DNA from: Microbacterium bovistercoris
GTDB taxonomy: Bacteria > Actinomycetota > Actinomycetes > Actinomycetales > Microbacteriaceae
NCBI RefSeq assembly: GCF_003387575.1
Contig: NZ_QUAB01000046.1
Span: 1 to 64,000, forward strand
Direction: 5' to 3'
DNA length: 64,000 nt
Both the position numbers and the translations under genes were made by a program. The notes below the pieces were generated by a model. That model did not search any database. It was not told where the DNA came from and saw only the letters and a list, made by a program, of their open reading frames with translations. Positions 43,646 through 54,005 of the stretch are shown here, one piece after another; the first letter of the stretch is position 1, and every line of letters starts with the position of its first letter.

Positions 43646-44149
43646 ATGACCGACCTCCCCCTCCGCCAGATCCCGTTCGCCGACGCCGCAGGTGCCGAGA
43701 AGACGCTGGACGACTACGGAGCCGATGTCGTGCTGGTGGTCAACGTCGCCTCCAAGTGCGGGCTCACCCCGCAGTACGAGCAGCTCGAGCAGCTGCAGCG
43801 CGCCTACGAGTCCCGTGGTTTCACCGTGCTCGGATTCCCCTGCAACCAGTTCTTCGGTCAGGAACCGGGCTCGATGGATCAGATCCTGGACTTCTGCTCG
43901 ACCACCTACGGAGTCACGTTCCCGGTGAACGACAAGGTGAAGGTCAACGGCCGCAGCGCCACCGACCTCTACAAGGCTCTCAAGCAGACCTCGGATGCCG
44001 ACGGCAAGGCCGGCCGCGTGGAGTGGAACTTCGAGAAGTTCCTGGTCTCGTCGGACGGCTCGGTGCAGCGGTTCCGCCCGAAGCAGAAGCCGGACTCCCC
44101 CGAGATCGTCTCGGCGATCGAGGGTGCGCTGGCCGCCGCCGGCCGCTGA
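43646..44149 (+). CDS. Glutathione peroxidase-family thiol peroxidase
   Basis: A 167-residue thioredoxin-fold peroxidase: NVASKCGLTPQY (peroxidatic Cys near residue 38), GFPCNQFFGQEPG near 72 with the second Cys and the Gln, and VEWNFEKFLV near 131 with the Trp-Asn pair. Actinobacteria lacking glutathione use thioredoxin with these enzymes, so reduction by thioredoxin is likely. It has a leaderless-type promoter and is divergent from dusB. Confidence 0.92.
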   Translation: MTDLPLRQIPFADAAGAEKTLDDYGADVVLVVNVASKCGLTPQYEQLEQLQRAYESRGFTVLGFPCNQFFGQEPGSMDQILDFCSTTYGVTFPVNDKVKVNGRSATDLYKALKQTSDADGKAGRVEWNFEKFLVSSDGSVQRFRPKQKPDSPEIVSAIEGALAAAGR

Positions 44150-44158
44150 ACGGAAAGC

Positions 44159-44202
44159 GTTCACCTGCCGGTCGATCGCCCGCCATCTTCGTCTCCTAGC
44201 TT
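44159..44202 (+). promoter_or_regulatory. Candidate PHO box and promoter of the exported phosphoesterase
   Basis: Two adjacent 11-base units, GTTCACCTGCC (44159-44169) and GGTCGATCGCC (44170-44180), resemble the actinobacterial PHO-box repeat GKTCAYYYRSG; the first matches 10 of 11 and the second 8. TAGCTT at 44197-44202 follows with a 16-base gap, so the boxes replace the -35. An overlapping inverted repeat TGAACG/CGTTCA (44147-44163) is also present. Confidence 0.4.
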
Positions 44203-44244
44203 CTCCGCGGCGGCAACCCGCCCGCGACGAAGAGGAGACCTGGA

Positions 44245-45444
44245 ATGCCAGAACGACTGCCGATGAGCCGGCGCACCGTACTCACCGCAGGAGCGATCGG
44301 GGCCGTCAGCGCCGCCCTTCCGCTCGGGGCCGCGAACGCGCAGACGACGGGAACATCGGCGCCCGGGAAGCCGGCGGCGACGGCCCCGCGACTGCGGTTC
44401 CACGAGGACCGGACGTTCAAGGTCATCCAGTTCAACGACACGCAGGACGATGAGCGGACCGACCGGCGCACGGTCGAACTGATGGAGAAGGTCCTCGATC
44501 AGGAGAAGCCCGACTTCGTCGTGATCAACGGCGACGTGATCTCCTCCGGCTGCGAGACCCGTCTCGCGGTGAAGCAGGCGATCAACAACGTCGTGCAGCC
44601 GATGGAATCCCGCCGCATCCCATGGGCGGTCACCTACGGCAACCACGACGAGGACTCGCTGCCCGCGTCGGGCGTCGACGAGGCGGGGATGCTCGAGTTC
44701 TACCGCTCCTACGACTACAACCTGAACGCCGAGAACGCCCGCGGCCTCACCGGGACGAGCAATACGATCGTGTCGATCGCATCGGCGGCGAAGAAGAACC
44801 GCGAGGCCTTCGCCCTGTGGCTGCTCGACTCGGGTCGCTACGCACCGGAGAACATCGCCGGTCAGGACTTCACCGGCTACCCGGACTGGGACTGGCTCCG
44901 GATGGACCAGGTCTCCTGGTACCGCGAGCAGTCCCAGCGCCTCGAGCAGCGCAGCGGCCGCAAGATCCCCGGGCTGATGTTCATCCACATCGCGCTCTGG
45001 GAGCACCGCTTCATGTGGTGGGGCGGCGTCGACACCCGCACTCCCGCGGACGCCGCACGAGGCAAGGCGCGCCACCGCATCACGGGCGAGCGCAACGAGG
45101 ACGAGTGCCCCGGGCCGTTCAACTCCGGCATGTACAACGCGATCCTCGAGCGCGGTGACGTGAAGGGGGTCTTCGTCGGACACGACCACATCAACGACTA
45201 CTACGGCGACTACTACGGCGTGCTGCTCGGCTACGCGCCGGGCACCGGCTTCGGCGCCTACGGCCTGAACGGCGCGGAGCGCAACCGCATGCGAGGCGGC
45301 CGGGTGTTCGAGCTCACCGAGAACGGCGACGACGTGTCGATCCAGACCAGGGTCGTCTACGCGCGCGACCTCGGCATCGACCTGACCGCGAACGACCAGC
45401 CGATGCAGCCTCTGCCGCTGGGACCGAAGCAGCAGAGCATCTGA
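44245..45444 (+). CDS. Tat-exported metallophosphoesterase
   Basis: The 399-residue protein opens with a twin-arginine signal (MSRRTVLTAG, hydrophobic stretch, then ANA-Q cleavage site near residue 34). The calcineurin-like motifs follow: QFNDTQDD near 64, VINGDVIS near 92, TYGNHDED near 131, HIALWEH near 250 and FVGHDHIND near 310. Metal ligands are therefore complete. It probably releases phosphate outside the membrane from phosphodiesters or monoesters. GAGGAG precedes ATG 44245; ATG 44263 is an alternative start. Confidence 0.88.
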   Translation: MPERLPMSRRTVLTAGAIGAVSAALPLGAANAQTTGTSAPGKPAATAPRLRFHEDRTFKVIQFNDTQDDERTDRRTVELMEKVLDQEKPDFVVINGDVISSGCETRLAVKQAINNVVQPMESRRIPWAVTYGNHDEDSLPASGVDEAGMLEFYRSYDYNLNAENARGLTGTSNTIVSIASAAKKNREAFALWLLDSGRYAPENIAGQDFTGYPDWDWLRMDQVSWYREQSQRLEQRSGRKIPGLMFIHIALWEHRFMWWGGVDTRTPADAARGKARHRITGERNEDECPGPFNSGMYNAILERGDVKGVFVGHDHINDYYGDYYGVLLGYAPGTGFGAYGLNGAERNRMRGGRVFELTENGDDVSIQTRVVYARDLGIDLTANDQPMQPLPLGPKQQSI

Positions 45445-45457
45445 TCACCCTTCTGAC

Positions 45458-45491
45458 GAGAGAGGCCCGGTCCAGGGACCGGGCCTCTCTC
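45458..45491. terminator. Bidirectional hairpin terminator
   Basis: A perfect 16-bp repeat GAGAGAGGCCCGGTCC / GGACCGGGCCTCTCTC separated by 2 bases, between the phosphoesterase gene and the convergent DsbA-like gene. Confidence 0.9.
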
Positions 45492-45501
45492 AGGTCTGCG
45501 C

Positions 45502-46188
45502 TCAGCCGGCGAGCTCTTCCTCGGAATCGGCACCGCGCTGCGCCCACACGTCGCGAATGACGTTCTGGAACGCCTCGGCCGGCTGTGCGCCGCTGACGCC
45601 GTACTTGCCGTCGATCACGAAGAACGGCACGCCGTTGATGCCGTACGCGCGCGCCTGCGCCTGGTCGGCGCGCACAGCATCGAGGTACTGCGAGGACTGC
45701 AGGACCTCGGCCGTCTCGGCGGCATCCAGGCCGACCTCGGCGGCCAGTGCCACGAGGTCGTCGATGCGGCCGACGTGCCTGCCCTCGGTGAAGTATGCGG
45801 ACATCAGCCGCTCCTCCATCTCGTGCTGCAGCCCCTTGGCCTTGGCGTGGTGCAGCAGCTCGTGCGCCTTCACCGTGTTGGTGTGCTGCAGCTTGTCGAA
45901 GTTGTACTCCAGACCGGCCTGCGCGGCCACGTTCGTCACGTGCGAGAGCATCTGCTCGACCTGCTCCCTGGGCATGCCCTTGTGTCCGGCGAGGAAGTCG
46001 ATCTCGTCGCCGTCGAAGTCGACCGGGGTGTCGGGTGAGAGCTCGAAGGAGTGGAAGGTGATCCGCACCTCGGGGGCGTCCTCGTCGGACGCGGTCGCCG
46101 CCAGGCCCGCCTCGAGGTTGCGCTTGCCGATGTAGCACCACGGGCAGGCGATGTCGGACCAGATGTCGATGGAGATGGGTTCGCTCAC
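45502..46188 (-). CDS. DsbA-family oxidoreductase (FrnE type)
   Basis: The 228-residue thioredoxin-fold protein has the redox motif CPWC in DIACPWCYIGKRNLE near residue 12, a helical insert, and the cis-Pro loop GINGVPFFVIDGKYGVSGAQP near 177. No signal peptide is present, so it is a cytoplasmic FrnE-like oxidoreductase. It starts at GTG 46188 with a poor ribosome-binding site, 29 bases after uppS, probably in the recO-uppS operon. Confidence 0.9.
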   Translation of the reverse strand: MSEPISIDIWSDIACPWCYIGKRNLEAGLAATASDEDAPEVRITFHSFELSPDTPVDFDGDEIDFLAGHKGMPREQVEQMLSHVTNVAAQAGLEYNFDKLQHTNTVKAHELLHHAKAKGLQHEMEERLMSAYFTEGRHVGRIDDLVALAAEVGLDAAETAEVLQSSQYLDAVRADQAQARAYGINGVPFFVIDGKYGVSGAQPAEAFQNVIRDVWAQRGADSEEELAG

Positions 46189-46217
46189 AACATCATTCAA
46201 CCGGATGGATGCCCGTC

Positions 46218-47015
46218 CTATTCCGCGGGGGCGTTCACCGCCCCGCCGAACCGGCGGTCGCGGTCGAGGTAGACACCGATCGCCCGCCAGAGCTCCTCGC
46301 GGGAGAAGTCGGGCCAGAGCGTGTCGAGGAAGACCATCTCGGCGTAGGCGGACTGCCAGAGCAGGAAGTTCGAGGTGCGCTGCTCCCCCGAACTGCGCAG
46401 GAACAGGTCGACGTCGGGGATGTCCGGCACGTAGAGGTGGCGTCCGATCGCCTTCTCGGTGATCGCGCTGGGCTTCATCCGCCCTGCCTTCACGTCCTCG
46501 GCGATCGCGCGCATCGCGTCCACCAGCTCGATGCGTCCGCCGTAATTGACGCACATCGTCAGGGTGAGCACGTCGTTGCCGCGGGTGAGCTGCTCGGCGT
46601 ACTGCAGCTCCTTGATGACCGAGCCCCACAGACGCGGCTTGCGGCCGGCCCAGCGCACCCGCACGCCCCACTCGTTGAGCTGGTCGCGCCGGCGGTGCAG
46701 CACGTCGCGGTTGTAGCCCATCAGGAAGCGCACCTCCTCCGGGGAGCGCGCCCAGTTCTCCGTCGAGAAGGCGTACACCGAAAGGTGCTTCACGCCGGCC
46801 TGGATGGCCCCGGCGACGACGTCGAGCAGCACCTCCTCGCCGGCCTTGTGCCCCTCGATGCGGTTCAGGCCGCGGCGGTTCGCCCAACGTCCGTTGCCGT
46901 CCATGACGATCGCGACGTGATTCGGCACCGCGGGGAACGCGGGAGGATGAACGCCGGTCCAGTCCAGCGGCCGGTACGGGACGGCGTCCTTGTGCGTGTA
47001 CGGCTTCGGGGTCAC
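46218..47015 (-). CDS. uppS: Isoprenyl (undecaprenyl) diphosphate synthase, cis type
   Basis: The 265-residue cis-prenyltransferase makes polyprenyl diphosphate lipid carriers for cell-wall synthesis. It shows [26 protein letters not shown] split at residues 34-59, with the catalytic Asp in [25 protein letters not shown] near 78 and the C-terminal [23 protein letters not shown] near 204. It starts at GTG 47015 overlapping the recO stop (GTGA). The chain length of the product cannot be read. Confidence 0.94.
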   Translation of the reverse strand: MTPKPYTHKDAVPYRPLDWTGVHPPAFPAVPNHVAIVMDGNGRWANRRGLNRIEGHKAGEEVLLDVVAGAIQAGVKHLSVYAFSTENWARSPEEVRFLMGYNRDVLHRRRDQLNEWGVRVRWAGRKPRLWGSVIKELQYAEQLTRGNDVLTLTMCVNYGGRIELVDAMRAIAEDVKAGRMKPSAITEKAIGRHLYVPDIPDVDLFLRSSGEQRTSNFLLWQSAYAEMVFLDTLWPDFSREELWRAIGVYLDRDRRFGGAVNAPAE

Positions 47016-47743
47016 CGCATTCCTTCCGAGAGGTGCTCGAGCGAGCGGATGCCACGCTCGAGGTGGTACTGGGCGTAGGCCGCCACCGTGCCGGATGCGG
47101 CGGCGGTGTCTGCCGGCGACGCAGCATCCACCAGCTCCCAGTCGCCGACGAGCAGAGCCCGCAGCAGTGCGAGCGCGGATGCCGCAATGCGCGGGCTTCC
47201 GGCCGGCGCGCAGTCCCCACACACCAGCCCGCCCAGCTGTGCGACAAAGGCCGTGTGCGGGCCGGGGGCGCCGCAGCGCGCGCAGTCGTCCAGAGAGGGC
47301 GCCCAGCCCGACAGCGCCATCACGCGCAGCAGGTAGGAATCCAGGATGCTGCGCGCCGCGTGCTCGCCGCGGGAGAGCGCGCGCAGCCCGCCCACCAGCA
47401 GCAGGTACTGCTCGGGGGTCGATTCCGCCTCGTTCAGCCTGTCGGCGGTCTCGACCATGGCGTTCGCGGCGGTGAACCGGTCGTAGTGCGCGGCGATGTC
47501 CGAACCGTACGAGCCCAGTGACTCGGCCTGCTGCACGATGTCGAGGGTGCGGCCCTGGTAGAGCTGCACGTCGGCGACCATGAACGGCTCCAGCCTGGCG
47601 CCGAACTTGGAGGACGTGCGCCGCACGCCCTTGGCGACCGCGCGGATCTTCCCGTGCCGTCGGGACAGCATGGTGAGGATGCGGTCCGCCTCGCCGAGCT
47701 TGTGGGTGCGCAGGACCACCGCTTCGTCTCGGTAGGTCGGCAT
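47012..47743 (-). CDS. recO: DNA repair protein RecO
   Basis: The 243-residue RecO loads RecA in recombinational repair. [26 protein letters not shown] opens the OB fold; [24 protein letters not shown] follows near 31; a zinc-binding site CARCG ... CGDC lies near 155-180. ATG 47743 is placed by GATAAT 6 bases upstream. It is the first gene of recO-uppS-dsbA-like. Confidence 0.94.
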   Translation of the reverse strand: MPTYRDEAVVLRTHKLGEADRILTMLSRRHGKIRAVAKGVRRTSSKFGARLEPFMVADVQLYQGRTLDIVQQAESLGSYGSDIAAHYDRFTAANAMVETADRLNEAESTPEQYLLLVGGLRALSRGEHAARSILDSYLLRVMALSGWAPSLDDCARCGAPGPHTAFVAQLGGLVCGDCAPAGSPRIAASALALLRALLVGDWELVDAASPADTAAASGTVAAYAQYHLERGIRSLEHLSEGMR

Positions 47744-47749
47744 TGTTCG

Positions 47750-47755
47750 ATTATC
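47750..47755 (-). promoter_or_regulatory. -10 GATAAT, 6 bases before recO
   Basis: GATAAT-CGAACA-ATG on the minus strand. It stands back to back with the divergent GACAAT, with 12 bases between the hexamers. Confidence 0.55.
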
Positions 47756-47767
47756 CCCCGCGCCGGG

Positions 47768-47773
47768 GACAAT
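47768..47773 (+). promoter_or_regulatory. -10 GACAAT, 6 bases before UPF0126 gene
   Basis: GACAAT-GGACGT-GTG. The -35 zone of each promoter falls over the other's -10. Confidence 0.5.
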
Positions 47774-47779
47774 GGACGT

Positions 47780-48466
47780 GTGACCGAACCGCTCTTCACC
47801 ATCCCGCTCTGGGCCGATCTGCTCGGCGTCGGACTCGGCGGCATCCAGGGTGCGATGTTCGCCTCGGGATTCCAGGGACAGCGCCGCCTCGACTGGCTGG
47901 GGGTCGCGATCATCGGCATCATGATCGGCATGGGCGGCGGTCTCATCCGCGACCTGCTGCTCGGCCAGCCGCCCGCCACGCTGCAGAGCAACTGGTACCT
48001 GATCACGGCCGCCGGCGCGGCGCTGGTGGGGATGCTGCTGGCCGGGGTGTTCAACCGCCTGAACGCCGTGATCGTCGGCCTCGACGCCGTGGTCATCGGC
48101 ATGTTCGGCGCCTTCGGCACCAGCAAGGCGATTGCGTTCGGCATCCCGCCCGTGCCCGCCGTCTTCATCGGCGCCTGCGCGGCCGTCGGCGGCGGCGTGC
48201 TGCGCGACATGCTGATGGGGCTGCCGGTCGCGATCATGCACGTCGGCTCGCTCTACGCCGTCGCGGCCGCCGCCGGCTGCACGTTCATCGTCGTCGCGCA
48301 CGGACTGGGTATGAACATCACGCTCGCCGCCGTGCTCGGCATCGTGGTGACCGCCGTGATCCGCGTGCTGGCCGTCATCTTCGATCTCTCGCTGCCGGAG
48401 CAGCGGCGGCTGTACCGCCGCAAGGTCGCGGCCGAGACCGGGATGATCCCGATCATCAAGCCCTGA
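47780..48466 (+). CDS. UPF0126/TRIC-type membrane channel family protein
   Basis: The 228-residue membrane protein has seven helices formed by an internal duplication. The repeated glycine-rich block [17 protein letters not shown] (near residue 52) and [16 protein letters not shown] (near 138) is the hallmark of the UPF0126/YadS family, bacterial relatives of TRIC cation channels. It starts at GTG 47780, leaderless type. The ion carried and its role are not known. Confidence 0.85.
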   Translation: MTEPLFTIPLWADLLGVGLGGIQGAMFASGFQGQRRLDWLGVAIIGIMIGMGGGLIRDLLLGQPPATLQSNWYLITAAGAALVGMLLAGVFNRLNAVIVGLDAVVIGMFGAFGTSKAIAFGIPPVPAVFIGACAAVGGGVLRDMLMGLPVAIMHVGSLYAVAAAAGCTFIVVAHGLGMNITLAAVLGIVVTAVIRVLAVIFDLSLPEQRRLYRRKVAAETGMIPIIKP

Positions 48467-48475
48467 ACAGGACGT

Positions 48476-48514
48476 CGCCCCGGGGCCGGCGTGGTGTGGC
48501 ACGGTCCCGGGGCG
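48476..48514 (+). terminator. Hairpin after the UPF0126 gene
   Basis: CGCCCCGGG (48476-48484) pairs perfectly with CCCGGGGCG (48506-48514) around a 21-base loop. Confidence 0.5.
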
Positions 48515-48550
48515 CAGTCGCAGTCACGCGGCCGGTTGCGCCGCGGACGG

Positions 48551-48580
48551 ACCTCCGTGCACGGGTGACGGCACGGAGGT
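48551..48580. terminator. Hairpin terminator downstream of leuA
   Basis: A perfect 10-bp stem ACCTCCGTGC / GCACGGAGGT with a 10-base loop, 16 bases after the leuA stop. Confidence 0.7.
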
Positions 48581-48595
48581 GGATCGGTTGCCGGG

Positions 48596-50371
<1,776 letters not shown>

Positions 50372-50399
50372 TCAGGAAAGTAGTCAGGCCAACACAAGC

Positions 50400-50440
50400 G
50401 CCGCGACGAGAGAGGCCCGATAGTCAGGACTCGTCGCGGC
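50400..50440 (-). promoter_or_regulatory. leuA attenuator hairpin
   Basis: A perfect 11-bp stem GCCGCGACGAG / CTCGTCGCGGC (50440-50430 and 50410-50400 on the minus strand) with a 19-base loop. Its 5' arm covers codons 11-14 of the leader peptide, so ribosome position decides whether it forms. No U run follows. Confidence 0.7.
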
Positions 50441-50471
50441 AGCTAAGAAGAAGCAGACCGCCCAGAGGCAT
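50424..50471 (-). CDS. leuL: leuA leader peptide
   Basis: The 15-codon reading frame MPLGGLLLLSCRDES ends with TGA. It contains five Leu codons, four consecutive (CTG CTT CTT CTT), including CTT codons that should be uncommon in this GC-rich genome. The frame lies 73 bases before leuA, and its end overlaps the stem at 50400-50440. Stalling at the Leu run under leucine shortage would keep the 5' arm from pairing as drawn. Attenuation of leucine genes by such peptides is established in actinobacteria; here it is inferred from structure. Confidence 0.75.
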   Translation of the reverse strand: MPLGGLLLLSCRDES

Positions 50472-50504
50472 GGCTCAATGCTAACACCCGACTTGGCACA
50501 ATGC

Positions 50505-51452
50505 TCACGGCACGAGCGCGAGCTTGCCTCCGGGGTGTCGCTCTGCGAGGAGCCGAAGCGCCTCCGGCGCTTGGGCGAGCGGGTACTCACGAGCCATCGG
50601 GACGACGAGTTCGCCGCGCTCAGCGGCCTCGACGAGTTCGATGCGCACCGCATCGCGGTACCGCGCCGTCTCGGGCTGCGAACCCGAACTCGCCTGGAAG
50701 CCGTGTTCGGCGGCGGCCGCAGGCGCGACGATCGTCACGATCCGACGTCGGTCGCTCACCAGGGCGAGCGATGCGTCGATCGCCTCATCGGTGCCCGCGG
50801 CGTCGAGCGCAGCATCGATCGCCTCGACACCGGCATCCGCCATCGCCGCACCGATGCGATACAGCAGCCCGTCGCCGTACTCGACCGGGGTGCCGCCGAA
50901 GCGCCGCACCTCGCCTGCGCGCCGCGCGCTCGCCGTCCCGATGACCCGGATGCCGCGCTGCGCAGCCTGCTGCAGCACGCTGACGCCGACTGCACCCGAG
51001 GCCGCATGAAGCAGCAGGGTCTCGCCGGGCCGTGCGTCCACGGCGTGCAGCATGGCCGACGCCGTGGAGCCCGCCAGCAGTAGGTTGGCGGCCTCCGCGT
51101 GTGTCAGCGGCGCGGGCTTGCGCAGCACCTTCTGCGCCGGCACGGTGACCTCGGTGGCGTAGCCGCCGTTGATGCGGAAGGCGATCACCTCGTCCCCGAT
51201 CCCGATCCGCCCGGTGACGATCTCGGTGTCCGGGCCCACCGCCGTGATGACGCCGGACACCTCGTAGCCGATCGGCGCGGGCAGGTTCACGCCCGGGCGG
51301 GCGACCGCGAGGTGCTTCGCATCGGCCGGGTTCACGCCGGCCGCGCGCACCTCGATCGTCACTTCGCCGTGGCCGGGAGCCGGCGGATCGTACTCCTCGA
51401 AACGCCAGCGTTCGGGGCTCCCCCACTCGGTTGCGATCCAGTGCCATGCCAT
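50505..51452 (-). CDS. Zinc-free quinone oxidoreductase-type MDR enzyme
   Basis: The 315-residue medium-chain dehydrogenase/reductase has a GroES-like N-terminus with AGVNPADAK near residue 39 and the NADP-binding AASGAVGVSVLQQAA near 150. The structural and catalytic zinc ligands of alcohol dehydrogenases are missing, which places it with NADPH:quinone oxidoreductases or enone reductases. It starts at ATG 51452 with a TAGCGT hexamer 6 bases upstream and is divergent from the DUF2207 gene by 37 bases. Confidence 0.87.
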   Translation of the reverse strand: MAWHWIATEWGSPERWRFEEYDPPAPGHGEVTIEVRAAGVNPADAKHLAVARPGVNLPAPIGYEVSGVITAVGPDTEIVTGRIGIGDEVIAFRINGGYATEVTVPAQKVLRKPAPLTHAEAANLLLAGSTASAMLHAVDARPGETLLLHAASGAVGVSVLQQAAQRGIRVIGTASARRAGEVRRFGGTPVEYGDGLLYRIGAAMADAGVEAIDAALDAAGTDEAIDASLALVSDRRRIVTIVAPAAAAEHGFQASSGSQPETARYRDAVRIELVEAAERGELVVPMAREYPLAQAPEALRLLAERHPGGKLALVP

Positions 51453-51458
51453 TCCTCC

Positions 51459-51464
51459 ACGCTA
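51459..51464 (-). promoter_or_regulatory. -10 TAGCGT, 6 bases before quinone oxidoreductase
   Basis: TAGCGT-GGAGGA-ATG on the minus strand. The same hexamer faces the other way at 51478-51483. Confidence 0.5.
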
Positions 51465-51477
51465 GCGCCGCTGCGGA

Positions 51478-51483
51478 TAGCGT
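51478..51483 (+). promoter_or_regulatory. -10 TAGCGT, 6 bases before DUF2207 gene
   Basis: TAGCGT-GGAGGG-ATG, 13 bases from the divergent hexamer. The spacer is nearly identical to that of the opposite promoter. Confidence 0.5.
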
Positions 51484-51489
51484 GGAGGG

Positions 51490-53265
51490 ATGCGCCTGCG
51501 CTCCGCTCTCCGCTCCGTCCTGATCGCCGGGTTCTTCGCCGTCCTCACTGTGGCCGTGCTGCCGGCATCCGTCGCGCGAGCAGACGTCGACGACTTCTCG
51601 TACTCCACGTGGGATTCGCAGTACCAGATCGGCCTCGATGACGAGGGTCGCGCGCTGATGCACGTCACGGAGACCGTGGTGGCGGAGTTCCCCCAGACCG
51701 ATCAGAACCGCGGCATCGTGCGCGGATTGGCGGAGGTGTACGGCAGCGCGCCGCTGTATCCCCGAGTGATCTCGGTGACCGATGGCGAGGGCCATGACGT
51801 GCCCTACGAGACGGAGTCCGACGACGACGTGCTGTTCGTCTCGATCGACGACGACACATACAAGCACGGCTCGACCACCTACGTCATCGAGTACACGATG
51901 CGCGACGTGTTCCACACGCCGGATGACGCGGAGATCGACGAGTTCTACTGGGATCTGCTGCCACTGGACTCCACGCAGGACATCGCGCGGTTCACCGGCA
52001 GCATCCGGTTCGACGATGCGCTGACCGGTGCGACGGCCGGCCTGCCCAGCTGCTACCAGGGTGGCTACGGCGCGAAGGCCACCTGCGATCTCGTCGAACA
52101 GGCCGGCGTCTACACCGTGACCGCGACGGACCTGGGCGCGGGTGAGGGCGTGACCGTCGCCTTCCCGTTCGAACCCGGCACCGTGACGCCGTCGCCCGCC
52201 CTGCAACCCGATCCCCTGACCGATGTCATCCCCTACGGTCTCGCGGGCGGCGGACTGCTGCTCGGCGGAGCGGGACTCCTGTCGGTCGGCCTGATGAAGC
52301 GACGGCACCGAGGGCAGGGCGACGGGATCGTCGTCGCGCAGTACGAAGTGCCGGCGGACCTCCCGCCGCTGTTGGCGGCCCTGCTCGAGGGCAGCAAGGC
52401 GAAGGCGATCCCTGCCGAGATCGTGCACCTCGGCGTGCACGGCGCGCTGCGCATCGAGGACGGGAAGAAGAAGCCGAGGCTCACGTTCCTCGCCGGCGAG
52501 AACGTCGGCGATCCACTGGATTCCGCGACGCTGCGCGGCCTCTTCCCCGACCGTGAGCCCGGCGATCAGGTCGACCTCGGCACCCCGGACACCGATCTCG
52601 CCCGGCGCCTCTCCAACCTGCCGAAGACCGCGGCGACCGCGGCATCCGACCGCGGGCTCACCGAGTCGCGGCGATCGGCAGGAGGGCTGGTGCTCGGGAT
52701 CCTCGGGGTCGTGGCCGGACTCATCGCCGTCGGACTAGCGATCCCCGGGCTGGCGGTGCAGCGACCAGCGGCGATCGTCGCCTTCGTCATCAGCGTTCTG
52801 CTCCTCGCCGCGACGATCGTCCTCGCCGTTCTGCTGATGCTGAAGAAGACTGTTCTCACGCCGAAGGGCGCCGAGACCCGCGAGCTGCTGCTCGGCGCGC
52901 GCGAGTACATCCGTCTCGCCGAGGCGGATCGCATCCGGATGCTGCAGTCGTACACGGGCGCTGAGCGGCGCAGCGACGGCGAGGTCGACATCATCGTGCT
53001 CTACGAACGACTGCTCCCCTACGCGATGCTGTTCGGACTCGAGAAGGAATGGGCCGAGGTGCTCGAGGTGCAGTACGAGCGCGCCGGCAGCGCGCCGGGC
53101 TGGTACGCCGGGTACACGATGGGCTCGTTCGGATCGTCGCTGTCGACCATGGGCGCTACCCTGCACGCGACGCCGGTCGCGACGTCGTCCTCCTCCTCGA
53201 GCGGCTCATTCGGCGGCGGGTTCTCCGGCGGCGGCGGAGGCGGCGGGTTCTCCGGCGGGCGGTGA
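51490..53265 (+). CDS. DUF2207 domain membrane protein with glycine-serine-rich tail
   Basis: The 591-residue protein has a Sec-type signal peptide (residues 1-31, ending SVARA-D), an extracytoplasmic DUF2207 domain (about 32-230), a membrane helix near 245, a cytoplasmic part, two helices near 398-420 and 428-450, and a C-terminal domain. The last 40 residues turn into a Ser run and then FGGGFSGGGGGGGFSGG, the classic ending of DUF2207 proteins. Function is unknown; the family is widespread in actinobacteria and Firmicutes. Confidence 0.85.
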   Translation: MRLRSALRSVLIAGFFAVLTVAVLPASVARADVDDFSYSTWDSQYQIGLDDEGRALMHVTETVVAEFPQTDQNRGIVRGLAEVYGSAPLYPRVISVTDGEGHDVPYETESDDDVLFVSIDDDTYKHGSTTYVIEYTMRDVFHTPDDAEIDEFYWDLLPLDSTQDIARFTGSIRFDDALTGATAGLPSCYQGGYGAKATCDLVEQAGVYTVTATDLGAGEGVTVAFPFEPGTVTPSPALQPDPLTDVIPYGLAGGGLLLGGAGLLSVGLMKRRHRGQGDGIVVAQYEVPADLPPLLAALLEGSKAKAIPAEIVHLGVHGALRIEDGKKKPRLTFLAGENVGDPLDSATLRGLFPDREPGDQVDLGTPDTDLARRLSNLPKTAATAASDRGLTESRRSAGGLVLGILGVVAGLIAVGLAIPGLAVQRPAAIVAFVISVLLLAATIVLAVLLMLKKTVLTPKGAETRELLLGAREYIRLAEADRIRMLQSYTGAERRSDGEVDIIVLYERLLPYAMLFGLEKEWAEVLEVQYERAGSAPGWYAGYTMGSFGSSLSTMGATLHATPVATSSSSSSGSFGGGFSGGGGGGGFSGGR

Positions 53266-53295
53266 CCGCCTCTTGCGCGAATCGGCACCGCGGGA

Positions 53296-53301
53296 CACTG
53301 T
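53296..53301 (+). promoter_or_regulatory. Weak -10 CACTGT, 6 bases before VOC gene
   Basis: CACTGT-GGACGG-ATG keeps the leaderless spacing but lacks the leading T, so it is the weakest of the set. Confidence 0.3.
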
Positions 53302-53307
53302 GGACGG

Positions 53308-53682
53308 ATGCACCTCACGCAGATCGCTCAGCACGCCGACGACCTCGACCGAGCCGCGCGCTTCTACACGGACCTGCTCGACGCACGGCCCACGGGACGC
53401 TTCGACCCGCCGGGCCTCGTGTTCTACGACCTGGACGGCACGCGTCTGCTGCTGGAACGAGGGGCGCCGGCCGCTCTCATCTATCTCGCGGTGACGAACA
53501 TCCACGACAGGGTCGACCGGCTCCGCGCCACCGGCGTGACGATCGAGACCGAGCCTCACGTCATCTTCGAACACGAGGACGACACTCTCGGTCCGGCCGG
53601 GACCCAGGAATGGCAGGCATTCATCCGCGACAGCGAGGGCAATCTCGTCGGCCTTGTCGAGCATGTTGTGCCGAGCGACTAG
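53308..53682 (+). CDS. VOC-family protein (glyoxalase fold)
   Basis: A 124-residue protein of two beta-alpha-beta-beta-beta modules: MHLTQIAQHADDLDRAARFYTDLLDAR at the start (His8 as metal ligand), then FYDLDGTRLLLERG, and Glu in the terminal RDSEGNLVGLVEHV. A metal-dependent lyase or dioxygenase-type activity is possible but the substrate is unknown. The TAG stop shares the palindrome CTAG with the stop of the convergent gene. Confidence 0.85.
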   Translation: MHLTQIAQHADDLDRAARFYTDLLDARPTGRFDPPGLVFYDLDGTRLLLERGAPAALIYLAVTNIHDRVDRLRATGVTIETEPHVIFEHEDDTLGPAGTQEWQAFIRDSEGNLVGLVEHVVPSD

Positions 53683-53972
53683 CCGAGGGCACCGCTTGAG
53701 CCGCTGCGCGGCGCGCTCGGCGCCAGCAGCCCGAGCACGACGTACAGAAGAGCACCGGTGAAGAGCGCCAGGCCGATCACGAGGACCAGGCGTCCCCAGC
53801 GGCGACGCGCGCCGACCAGACCGAGGGCGGCGAGTACGAGCCCCAGTGCGCCGGGGTAGTACGGCCCGAACACCGACCCGAAAAGGCCCGCCGCCGTCCC
53901 GAGGACCGCGCCGACGGCCAGCACAGTCCGGCGCCACCACCGTTCCGGGTCACGCCCGTTCCCCGCACCCAT
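53679..53972 (-). CDS. Small membrane protein of unknown function
   Basis: The 97-residue protein has a basic N-terminus (DPERWWRRTV) and about three membrane segments (residues 16-36, 40-54, 60-82), rich in Gly, Leu and Ala, and a short Ser/Gly tail. No family is recognised. It ends head-on against the VOC gene. Confidence 0.6.
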   Translation of the reverse strand: MGAGNGRDPERWWRRTVLAVGAVLGTAAGLFGSVFGPYYPGALGLVLAALGLVGARRRWGRLVLVIGLALFTGALLYVVLGLLAPSAPRSGSSGALG

Positions 53973-54005
53973 GATTCATGGTCGCATCAGATGGGACCTG
54001 ACGCA

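Noticed and set aside
44186..44233. Hairpin TCTTCGTC / GACGAAGA in the phosphoesterase leader
   Set aside because: The loop is 32 bases long, and the outer arms would compete with a simple promoter interpretation (TAGCTT at 44197-44202 lies inside). The evidence is too weak to call.
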